DNA of 6,928 bases. Source: Dysgonomonas sp. GTDB lineage: Bacteria; Bacteroidota; Bacteroidia; Bacteroidales; Dysgonomonadaceae. The stretch is from positions 1 through 6,928 of the forward strand of contig DQAM01000512.1 in assembly GCA_003523545.1 (NCBI GenBank), written 5' to 3'. Below, in pieces: positions 1-6,686 of the stretch (positions are counted from its first letter, which is position 1; each line of letters begins with the position of its first letter). A program made the translations under genes and the position numbers. The notes below the pieces were generated by a model, which was given only the letters and a program-made list of their open reading frames with translations, was not told the origin of the DNA and ran no database searches.

Positions 1-1796
1 GGTTCGACTAAACGATCGACATATTTACCCGTCGGGTTGCCGTTCTCATCTTTTTCTATTTCTTTGTATGCTTCACTTTCATAAGCTTCATCCCAAAGAT
101 TAAATCCTTCTACAATATAATTTTTAACCTGATCGAGCGCTCTCCAACGTCTCAGGTCATCCCATCTTGCAGCTTCGCCTATCAATTCATTTCTTCTTTC
201 GCGGCGAATATTATATAACGTAGCATCTATTAATTGTCCGGCAGAATATGCCCCCCAATCGTTTTCTTTCGATACATCCGTAGCTGCAATCGTTTTATTA
301 TAATCTTCATCTACGCCTGCTCTTTTTCTTATAGCCCGCCAATAAGAAGATGCTGTTTCATCCAATGAACTGTTTTTCATGTAACATGCTTCTATATAAT
401 TTAGATACGCTTCAACTCCACGGAATACAATGCTTCCGTATGAACATTCCATACCGTTAGCAGGTGACTGAGCCGGGTCATAATTATAAAATTTACGGAT
501 GCGGTATCCTGTTACATCTTTCGTCTCGGTAAGGCTTATTATCCCCGGCATATTGAATAAAGTGGATTTCGGGTCTTCAGGGTCGCCAGTCATCAATAAG
601 CGGTCTTCTTCGCCGAATACGAACAACTGTAAACGTTCGTCACGATCTGCTTTGGTATCAGTCAGGGTTTTGTCTCCATGATAATTGGAATTATCGGCAT
701 ATATAGGTAATCCGTTTTTCATAAGATATGAATCTATATAACCTTTATTTATGCCATTATTACCACCGCCCCTTATATATACACTGACCGAATGCGTAAT
801 ATTCAGACTCTTATCAAAAGCTCTCCAAAATAAAACTTCCGGATATTTGCTCATGTCCAAATCCGAAAACATATCAAAATATGGATTCCAACCTCCAGGG
901 TCGCTTCCGGTAGGATTCATTACACCTGAGTTCTCGGTCAGGGTAATCTTATCCCCAACCTCTTTAGCTGCTTCCATTGCTTCCGTAAGGAAATAATCAA
1001 TTTCGGAATCAATATTTATTGAAAAACCACTATTGTAATCCATATTTGCTCCCGGCCATCCGTTCCCGCCCGGAACATGCGCAGTACCTTTATGATATGT
1101 AAGCCAGCTGGCTTCGTACAAGGCAACTCGGGATTTTAGCAGCAAAGCAGCATTTTTTGTTATCCGGCGCTTTCCCTTAAAATCATCCTGAAGCAGCACG
1201 ATAGCAGAATCTAGATCCTGAACTATAAAACGTGCAACCTCATTGCGCGGGCGCCGTTTATTAGCTTCAACTAAAACTTCTTTTATGTCGGGCAAAGTAT
1301 TTTTTATAATTGGAAAATCACCATAAGTTCTCAATTTAGTAAAATATTCCCATGCCCTGATCATGTACATTTCGCCTATGTAATGATTGATATTAGCCGA
1401 AGAACCATTTATTTCGTTGTTTTTCCATTTTGGCAAAACCTGTTCGAAGAAATAATTCGCATTTCTTATACTACTCCATGAGTAACTGCCCGCAGACTCA
1501 GGAACCCGCCAGTTCCCTGGTGACCAATAAGAATAGGACGGGCTTGTTGTAGACATATTATCTGTATGATTATCGGCAGTCACGATATTACCCAGTCCCC
1601 ACGTTTGTCCATGGCTGGGAAAGCTATATGCAGCAATAGTATACGCTTCCAGATCCGATTCATTATTAAAGTATGCTCCCGGTGTTACCGAAGATAAAGG
1701 TTCTCTGTCCAAAAAGTCATTACACGAACTGCTTCCTATAAGCAATGCAGATAGTATAAAAGCAACAGATATATATTTTTTTATCTTTAGATTCAT
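1..1796 (-). CDS. SusD/RagB-family outer-membrane substrate-binding lipoprotein (3' end cut by window edge)
   Basis: This gene encodes the surface lipoprotein partner of the SusC channel, which caps the channel and captures substrate. The first 598 codons are visible and no stop is reached. The start is the first ATG after an in-frame stop at 1815-1817. Residues 1-24 form a lipoprotein signal peptide (MNLKIKK, then a hydrophobic stretch ending GSSS) followed by lipidation Cys25. NDFLDREPLSSVTPGAYF follows, a highly typical SusD mature N-terminus. The helical segment around residues 134-166 (GEMYMIRAWEYF...YGDFPII) matches the TPR-like SusD core. YLNYIEACY near residue 450 and WDDLRRWR near 545 are typical of the SusD/RagB C-terminal half. 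The visible sequence ends at KYVDRLVE, so probably only a few dozen residues are missing. Its ATG lies 11 bp after the susC stop, so the pair is almost certainly co-transcribed. The family call is very secure, but the ligand is unknown. Confidence 0.97.
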   Translation of the reverse strand, partial: MNLKIKKYISVAFILSALLIGSSSCNDFLDREPLSSVTPGAYFNNESDLEAYTIAAYSFPSHGQTWGLGNIVTADNHTDNMSTTSPSYSYWSPGNWRVPESAGSYSWSSIRNANYFFEQVLPKWKNNEINGSSANINHYIGEMYMIRAWEYFTKLRTYGDFPIIKNTLPDIKEVLVEANKRRPRNEVARFIVQDLDSAIVLLQDDFKGKRRITKNAALLLKSRVALYEASWLTYHKGTAHVPGGNGWPGANMDYNSGFSINIDSEIDYFLTEAMEAAKEVGDKITLTENSGVMNPTGSDPGGWNPYFDMFSDLDMSKYPEVLFWRAFDKSLNITHSVSVYIRGGGNNGINKGYIDSYLMKNGLPIYADNSNYHGDKTLTDTKADRDERLQLFVFGEEDRLLMTGDPEDPKSTLFNMPGIISLTETKDVTGYRIRKFYNYDPAQSPANGMECSYGSIVFRGVEAYLNYIEACYMKNSSLDETASSYWRAIRKRAGVDEDYNKTIAATDVSKENDWGAYSAGQLIDATLYNIRRERRNELIGEAARWDDLRRWRALDQVKNYIVEGFNLWDEAYESEAYKEIEKDENGNPTGKYVDRLVE

Positions 1797-1807
1797 AGTT
1801 CTGTTTT

Positions 1808-4800
1808 TTAGAAATTAACATTAAGACCGAACGATAGTGTTTTTTGTAATGGATACGTTTTACCGTTTCCTCTGTCTCCTCCAAGTATCTCAGGATCAAA
1901 TACACCTGATATATCAGACTTAGTCCACAGGTTTTCTCCGGACATATACACACGTACATATTGCAAACCTATTTTATGAACAATAGAGGCAGGCAGGGTA
2001 TAACCGATCTGGAGATTCTTCAAACGTATATATGAAGCGTCCTGTAGATATTTGGTTTGTGTTTGTTGGTTTTTGGATCCTGACGAGAATAACGGGCGTG
2101 GATAATAAGCATCCAGATTAGCTCCCAGCGGATCGCCTTCGGGACGGAAAAAATCCCAATGTTTGTCAAATCCGGCCGACTGCCACATTCCACCTTCGGC
2201 TCCCCAAAAGTATGCTCCGCCAAGCATATAGTCTCTTTTACCTACTCCCTGGAAGAATACACTAAAGTCAATACCTTTCCAGCCGCCGTGCAGCGTTATA
2301 CCATACCTGTATCTGGCATAATTGCTACCAATAATTTTGAGGTCGTTAGGTTCTGTCAGTGTAGTACCTTTGGTGATTTTACCATCACCATCCAGGTCTT
2401 TGTACATAATATCCCCTGCACCCCAATTTTGCCCTAAGGCGTCTTGGCCTCCGTTGGGTAAAGTCGCGAGATGAGCAGCCATTTCTTCATCCGATTTAGC
2501 AATTCCGATGGTTTCCAAGCCCCAGATAACTCCTCCCTTACGTCCGGCATACCACTGGCTCAAACTGAGTGATTCGTTTGGATATCTCGTAATCTTCTGC
2601 TGATCGTCAGCTAAAGTGAATCTTGCTCCGTAGGAGAAATCTCCAATTTTATCTCTCCACGAGATTTCTAATTCAAACCCGTATGTTTCCTGGTCTGCAT
2701 TATTCACTTTAGGCACTGATGTACCCAAATTGTTAGGCAGCTGTGGAGCAGGACCGATCATGTCTTTTGTTTTTCTTTTAAAATAGTCGAAAGTACCTGT
2801 CAGCCTATTATTCAAAGCAGCCCAGTCCAAACCAATATCCCATGATTCAACGGTTTCCCATGTTGTCAATGAACTTACAATGCCGGGAGCAGATGAGGTA
2901 TTTGGCTTTACGCCAGGTTCCACTACCCAGCTTCCGTTTTGAGTACCAACCGGCATAGTCTGGAAAAACGGATACCATGAATTTGTAGTCATATTTCCTA
3001 ACTGTCCCCAAGAGCCTCTCAATTTCAGAGTACTTATATAATCAGCCATGCTGCCAAAAAAATCTTCGCGTGCAATATTCCATCCTGCAGAGAAAGAAGG
3101 GAATACTTCCCAGCGTTTATCCCGCAGAAAACGGGATGAACCATCATAACGTACAACGGCCTCCAGTAGATAGCGTTCTTTGTAGTCATAATTGAGCCTG
3201 CCAAAGAAACCTGCGACAGCCCATTCTGCGTAACCACCGCTGGTTGATGGGTTTTGCGTCGCAGTATTAAGAGACGGTACTTCGCTAGAAATTAATCCTT
3301 CTTTCTGACCGCTTAGATTCCTTGTTTTCATCAATTCACCATTAAAACCAGCCATCCCTTTAAAGTTATGCGCATCATTTAACTGTAAACTATAGTCAGA
3401 ATATATATTCGTTGTCAGGAAATTTTCCCTATAAGCATATTCATATACAGGAGACTGCCCTGCTGCACGCCCGTCCCATGAGATTAGGTAAGGATCTCCA
3501 TCTCCGTCATGTGCATATATGGGAAGTACACTCCAATGATTAAATCTGTTTATGGTTTTTATATTTCCTTCTCCAATTATTCTCCAGTTTTTGATTGGTT
3601 CAATTACCAACTGAAGTTGATTGTATAATTCGTCTTTCTGATTCTTATCTCTACCTCCGTCACGCATCTGTATGATTTCCATACCGTCCATATAGTATCC
3701 ATTGTTATCGAAAACCGGATTGGTAGGCCAGCGCCTTGCTATATTATGGAAGAATAATCCGGTCATATAAGAAGGACGGTCATATTCTTCACGCATCCAT
3801 TTCGAAGAATAGGTAAGGTTTACATAATCGGATATTTGAGCACTCAATCGTGCATTCAATGAATAACGTTGTAAGTTATCATTTCCGTGGCGGCTTAATC
3901 CGGTCTGATCGAGGAAGTTCCCGCTGACAAGGAATGTCACTTTTTCACTACCTCCGCTCACACTGATGTTGTGCTCTTGCGACGGCACCCAGCTCTTATA
4001 CATTTCTTTAAACCAATCGGTATTAGCATTTGCTCCACCATAATCCGCCCAGCGGTTATTGGTTTTAAGTGTGGTTCCCTCTTTCAATTCTCCTCTCTGA
4101 TATGCAAGTATACGCTCCATTACTTCATCCGTAAATACCGGTGACTGGCCTTCATTAGCAGCAGCACGGTTAAAATACTGGGCGAAAGTATATGAATCCA
4201 TCATTTTAGGAGTACTTACAACATCAGAGAAACGTACGTTACCCGAATAGCTTACCTGGGTTCTTCCCGATTTTCCTGTTTTAGTTGTAATCAATATTAC
4301 ACCAAAAGCAGCACGAGCACCATAAATTGCAGAAGAAGCGGCGTCTTTCAATACCGAAATAGAAGCAACATCGTTCGGGTTTATAGCGTTCATATTTCCT
4401 TCTACTCCATCGATAAGAATAAGCGGAGAAGAGGACGATCCGTCGCCGATGCTGCCTGTACCACGTATATTGACAGACATTTCACTATTCAGGGCACCAC
4501 CCAGAGAAGAGTTTACAGAAAAGTTTAACCCCGGAATAACCCCTTGCAAAGCTTGGGCAACATTCGTGATAGGGCGGTTTTCAATAACATCGGAATTAAC
4601 CACGCTTACTGCTCCAGTCAAATTCACCTTCTTTTGTGTGCCATAACCAACAATGACAATTTCGTCAAGAACGCTGGTTTCTTCTTTCATAATCACAGAT
4701 AATCCTATGCCGGCTTGAACTTCTTGTTTCGCATATCCCAAATAAGAAAATTCCAGAATTGCTCCCGAGCTTACGTTCAAGGTAAAATTACCATCAATGT

Positions 4801-5308
4801 CAGTCATTGTTCCATTGGTAGGTTTTCCTTTTTCTACAACTGATACTCCTGTTAAAAGGTCGCCTCGTGAATCGGTAACTGTTCCTGTGGCAGTAAGAAT
4901 CTGATTCTGTTGTAGGTTGTTCAGGTCATTATTCCGTAGAGAACTTTTGTTCTCTGTGACAATAATCTGATTGTCTTTTATGTGATATGAAAGGCCCAGC
5001 GAAGGAAGTGTTTTGTCAAGGATCTCTTCCGGTGTCCCATCCTGAATTTCAACAGAAACTTTTTTATTGTCCGCTAAACCTCTCTCATATAAAATTGCAT
5101 ATTCAGATCTTTTCTCAATCTCATAAAAAAGTTCTTTGAGATTGCGGTTGTTCATTTTTAATGATATTCTTACGTTCTGGGAATGCACATTAATTGCCGA
5201 GACCGAGCAAAAGAAGCTCAAAATGAACAGTAAAAGATTAACTTTAATAACTCTTAGCGAAAAACATTTTTTATGTTTTTCGTATTTAATTTCATTCTTT
5301 TTTCTCAT
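1808..5308 (-). CDS. SusC/RagA-family TonB-dependent outer-membrane transporter with N-terminal STN signalling domain
   Basis: This gene encodes the outer-membrane channel that imports substrate captured by SusD, powered by TonB-ExbBD. It has 1166 residues, within the usual SusC range at the long end. Domains in order: a long basic n-region and hydrophobic signal peptide (about 1-43); an STN (secretin/TonB short N-terminal) domain (about 45-118, with NLKELFYEIEKRS and GLSYHI..NQIIVTE); a carboxypeptidase-regulatory-like beta-sandwich (about 140-208, TGTVTDSRGD to FSYLGYAKQEV); a TonB-box-like DEIVIVGYG (215-223); a plug (about 224-342, with NIRGTGSI, LILIDGVEG, SVLKDAASSAIYGARAA); and a beta-barrel ending in a terminal Phe (LSFGLNVNF). 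A DLDGDGKIT loop lies at 971-979. The start is the first ATG after an in-frame stop at 5321-5323. No Shine-Dalgarno sequence is seen. The STN domain together with the upstream fecR and sigma genes implies a signalling receptor, not only a transporter. The substrate is unknown; a glycan oligomer is an inference from the family. Confidence 0.97.
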   Translation of the reverse strand: MRKKNEIKYEKHKKCFSLRVIKVNLLLFILSFFCSVSAINVHSQNVRISLKMNNRNLKELFYEIEKRSEYAILYERGLADNKKVSVEIQDGTPEEILDKTLPSLGLSYHIKDNQIIVTENKSSLRNNDLNNLQQNQILTATGTVTDSRGDLLTGVSVVEKGKPTNGTMTDIDGNFTLNVSSGAILEFSYLGYAKQEVQAGIGLSVIMKEETSVLDEIVIVGYGTQKKVNLTGAVSVVNSDVIENRPITNVAQALQGVIPGLNFSVNSSLGGALNSEMSVNIRGTGSIGDGSSSSPLILIDGVEGNMNAINPNDVASISVLKDAASSAIYGARAAFGVILITTKTGKSGRTQVSYSGNVRFSDVVSTPKMMDSYTFAQYFNRAAANEGQSPVFTDEVMERILAYQRGELKEGTTLKTNNRWADYGGANANTDWFKEMYKSWVPSQEHNISVSGGSEKVTFLVSGNFLDQTGLSRHGNDNLQRYSLNARLSAQISDYVNLTYSSKWMREEYDRPSYMTGLFFHNIARRWPTNPVFDNNGYYMDGMEIIQMRDGGRDKNQKDELYNQLQLVIEPIKNWRIIGEGNIKTINRFNHWSVLPIYAHDGDGDPYLISWDGRAAGQSPVYEYAYRENFLTTNIYSDYSLQLNDAHNFKGMAGFNGELMKTRNLSGQKEGLISSEVPSLNTATQNPSTSGGYAEWAVAGFFGRLNYDYKERYLLEAVVRYDGSSRFLRDKRWEVFPSFSAGWNIAREDFFGSMADYISTLKLRGSWGQLGNMTTNSWYPFFQTMPVGTQNGSWVVEPGVKPNTSSAPGIVSSLTTWETVESWDIGLDWAALNNRLTGTFDYFKRKTKDMIGPAPQLPNNLGTSVPKVNNADQETYGFELEISWRDKIGDFSYGARFTLADDQQKITRYPNESLSLSQWYAGRKGGVIWGLETIGIAKSDEEMAAHLATLPNGGQDALGQNWGAGDIMYKDLDGDGKITKGTTLTEPNDLKIIGSNYARYRYGITLHGGWKGIDFSVFFQGVGKRDYMLGGAYFWGAEGGMWQSAGFDKHWDFFRPEGDPLGANLDAYYPRPLFSSGSKNQQTQTKYLQDASYIRLKNLQIGYTLPASIVHKIGLQYVRVYMSGENLWTKSDISGVFDPEILGGDRGNGKTYPLQKTLSFGLNVNF

Positions 5309-5335
5309 ACATTTGATTTTTTAAGTTAACATTAG

Positions 5336-5419
5336 CTAGTTGTTGACTAATTTATTCGAACCGTGTAGTAGGGGTATTGCGCGGTTCTTTTTTTTCATAA
5401 CCTTCTTCTCTTTTTTCAT
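5336..5419 (-). CDS. Possible 27-residue leader ORF upstream of susC
   Basis: This short ORF starts with ATG at 5419 and ends with TAG at 5336-5338, so its stop lies 27 bp before the susC start. It encodes a very basic peptide: MKKEKKVMKKKN, then RAIPLLHGSNKLVNN. A second in-frame ATG is present at codon 8. There is no hydrophobic segment or recognisable domain. The A-rich sequence could give Lys codons by chance, so coding status is doubtful. Its only notable point is position: it overlaps the inverted repeat at 5358-5387 inside the presumed susC leader, as a translated leader peptide might. Confidence 0.15.
   Translation of the reverse strand: MKKEKKVMKKKNRAIPLLHGSNKLVNN
5358..5395 (+). 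terminator. Inverted repeat plus T8 tract, terminator-like on the plus strand
   Basis: Arms at 5358-5365 (GAACCGTG) and 5380-5387 (CGCGGTTC) can form an 8 bp stem on the plus strand with one G-U pair, around a 14-base loop. Eight T follow at once (5388-5395). This is the layout of an intrinsic terminator for plus-strand transcription, yet no plus-strand gene lies to its left. Read toward susC the stem is not followed by a U tract, and one pair becomes a C-A mismatch, so it should not terminate the operon. It could be an antisense terminator, a leader hairpin or an operator dyad. The large loop lowers confidence. Confidence 0.35.
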
Positions 5420-5476
5420 GTCATAGGCAGTAGATTTTATAGTTAATGAATATTTATCATGAATTGTCTGATCTGT

Positions 5477-6571
5477 TTACGGATGTACATAGATTTTACA
5501 CTCTTCTTTAGTAAATGAAAAAGGTTTAGATATCATTAAGGTTTTCAATATCTCTTCCAGAGATAACGATTCATATAGATTCAGTTTTCCTTCGAATCTG
5601 TAGTTATTTAATTGAGGATCTGATATTATCTCAATTCCGTAATAACGGGATAGTTTTTTTAGCAATGCATCAAATGGTTCATCCATAAGTTGTATCCGTC
5701 CGTCTTTCCAGCATATGTATGAATAGACATCCACATCTTTTATATCAGTGCTGCCATTTATATTGAATATACCTTGTCCGGGAATAAGCTTGTTGGTCTG
5801 CGAACCGGTTGTAACCTGTACCGATCCTTTTGCCAGTACAACAGAACTTTCGTTGTCTTTATTGTATGCTCTTACATTGAACTGGGTACCTAAAACCTGT
5901 ATATCCATATCTTTTGTATGTACTATAAAAGGCCTGTTGTTATCACTTGCCACATCAATGAAAATCTCTCCATCAACCAGGATATTTCGGGATTCTTTAC
6001 TGAATATTTTAGGATAAACTAATTTGGTTCCCGCATTCAAATGTACTTTAGATCCATCGCTGAACAATACGGAAGAGCGTCTGCCGTTAGGAACAACAAT
6101 AGTTATATATTGGGTTTCCAGATCATCAGTCGATAATTGTTCGTCTTTGCCGACCAGAAGCTTTCCTTCTTCGGTCTGGGTTATCAGTTCTTTATTCTCT
6201 ACTATTTTTTGTGTATTACCTGCAATTATGCAGACTTCTTCTACATCATCAGTAAGGGTTTCCATTACCGACATCAACCTTTCGGTCTCGGAAACTTTAA
6301 CTTCGCCGGGTCGATAGAAAATTGTCGATATTGTAAGTAAAGCAATGCATGCTGCGGCTGCAGCTGTCAATTTGAATAATCTGATTTTTTTTATATTATT
6401 ATCGATTCTTCTGTTAACATTCGCTAAAATATCCCATTTGGATTTTTCTGCATATTCAGAGATTTCGTCCGATATCTCAATATTATTCAGAAAGTCCTGA
6501 AGCTTACGGTTGGATTCATCGAGCCACTCCGACAACTCGATTTTATTAGGTTTTTCACGGTCTTCTCTCAT
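5477..6571 (-). CDS. FecR-family transmembrane anti-sigma factor with C-terminal DUF4974-like domain
   Basis: This gene encodes the inner-membrane sensor that holds the cognate ECF sigma factor in check and receives the signal from the receptor's STN domain in the periplasm. Its 364 residues are a normal family length. It has a charged cytoplasmic N-terminal region (1-64), one membrane segment (about 65-86, FKLTAAAAACIALLTIS), and an acidic periplasmic linker (about 87-154). The FecR domain follows (about 155-255, with VPNGRRSSVLFSDGSKVHL, NAGTKLVYP, ILVDGEIFIDV, PFIVHT, VLGTQFNVRAY, LAKGSVQV), and then a DUF4974-like domain (about 294-363, MDEPFDALLKKLSRYYGI, FEGKLNLYESLSLEEILKTL). An in-frame stop two codons upstream (6575-6577) fixes the start. 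It lies after the sigma gene and before susC, the standard order for such modules. One odd point is that the linker between membrane and FecR domain looks rather long and acidic. Confidence 0.96.
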   Translation of the reverse strand: MREDREKPNKIELSEWLDESNRKLQDFLNNIEISDEISEYAEKSKWDILANVNRRIDNNIKKIRLFKLTAAAAACIALLTISTIFYRPGEVKVSETERLMSVMETLTDDVEEVCIIAGNTQKIVENKELITQTEEGKLLVGKDEQLSTDDLETQYITIVVPNGRRSSVLFSDGSKVHLNAGTKLVYPKIFSKESRNILVDGEIFIDVASDNNRPFIVHTKDMDIQVLGTQFNVRAYNKDNESSVVLAKGSVQVTTGSQTNKLIPGQGIFNINGSTDIKDVDVYSYICWKDGRIQLMDEPFDALLKKLSRYYGIEIISDPQLNNYRFEGKLNLYESLSLEEILKTLMISKPFSFTKEECKIYVHP

Positions 6572-6592
6572 AAATTATCGTAAAGGGTCCTG

Positions 6593-6611
6593 CTCCTCTA
6601 AAAGTAAGGAG
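6593..6611. repeat. Short inverted repeat CTCCT/AGGAG in the fecR leader
   Basis: CTCCT at 6593-6597 and AGGAG at 6607-6611 are perfect complements around a 9-base spacer, 22-40 bases upstream of the fecR start. Read toward fecR, the AGGAG copy (complement of 6593-6597) lies about 21 bases before the ATG, too far to act as its ribosome-binding site. The five-pair stem is small and may be chance. Confidence 0.25.
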
Positions 6612-6622
6612 TCTCTAACTTT

Positions 6623-6653
6623 GGATTTCGTTTAATTAAAATCCGTTTTTTTT
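6623..6653 (+). repeat. AT-rich inverted repeat followed by T8 on the plus strand
   Basis: GGATTT at 6623-6628 pairs with AAATCC at 6639-6644 around a 10-base loop. A single G and then eight T (6646-6653) follow. The loop overlaps the palindrome TTTAATTAAA (6631-6640). The layout echoes the dyad plus T8 in the fecR-susC gap but with a weaker, AT-rich stem. It could be a weak terminator for antisense transcription, a protein-binding dyad, or chance in AT-rich sequence. Confidence 0.2.
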
Positions 6654-6686
6654 CTATAAGATTTTTTTTTAAACAGTGTGCCGTTA

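Larger units (their letters stand above)
5309..5476 (-). promoter_or_regulatory. fecR-susC intergenic region, probable 5' leader/promoter of susC-susD
   Basis: This 168 bp AT-rich gap is where a promoter answering to the ECF sigma factor would be expected, because susC-susD is the likely target of the upstream regulators. I find no match to the Bacteroides housekeeping -7 element TAnnTTTG reading toward susC. A GAAC sequence lies in the left arm of the dyad as read toward susC (+ strand 5384-5387). It resembles the core of some ECF -35 elements, but four bases are too few for a call. The gap also holds an inverted repeat and a short ORF, listed separately. The promoter role is inferred from position. 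Confidence 0.4.
6572..6686. other. Sigma-fecR intergenic region
   Basis: This 115 bp AT-rich spacer contains two homopolymer T tracts on the plus strand (6646-6653 and 6662-6670) and two short inverted repeats, listed separately. I see no TAnnTTTG housekeeping promoter element reading toward fecR. I also see no intrinsic terminator behind the sigma gene in its own direction, so read-through from the sigma gene into fecR is plausible. No Shine-Dalgarno sequence precedes the fecR start. Confidence 0.5.

Noticed and set aside
499..996. Plus-strand ORFs of 60 and 81 codons
   Set aside because: They lie opposite the well-supported susD-type gene, have no recognisable domain, and have no gene-like context.
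1797..1807. Promoter or terminator between susC and susD
   Set aside because: The gap is only 11 bp, too short for either, so the genes are best read as one transcript.
1720..2223. Minus-strand ORFs in other frames, including one across the susC-susD junction
   Set aside because: They overlap strongly supported coding sequence in shifted frames. The one at 1720-1959 would need to overlap both the SusC C-terminus and the SusD signal peptide.
2159..2437. Plus-strand ORF of 92 codons
   Set aside because: It is a shadow of the SusC barrel region. The protein shows no family features.
5136..5324. Plus-strand ORF of 62 codons with a hydrophobic end, opposite the susC start
   Set aside because: Its composition mirrors the SusC signal peptide region read in reverse. 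There is no promoter or domain support.
5321..5340. Palindromic GTTAAC and TAGCTA sequences near the susC start
   Set aside because: They are six-base palindromes in AT-rich DNA with no partner repeat elsewhere in the gap, so chance explains them.
5748..6340. Plus-strand ORFs of 67 to 97 codons inside fecR
   Set aside because: They are antisense shadows of the FecR gene. The minus-strand reading has clear domain order and a fixed start.
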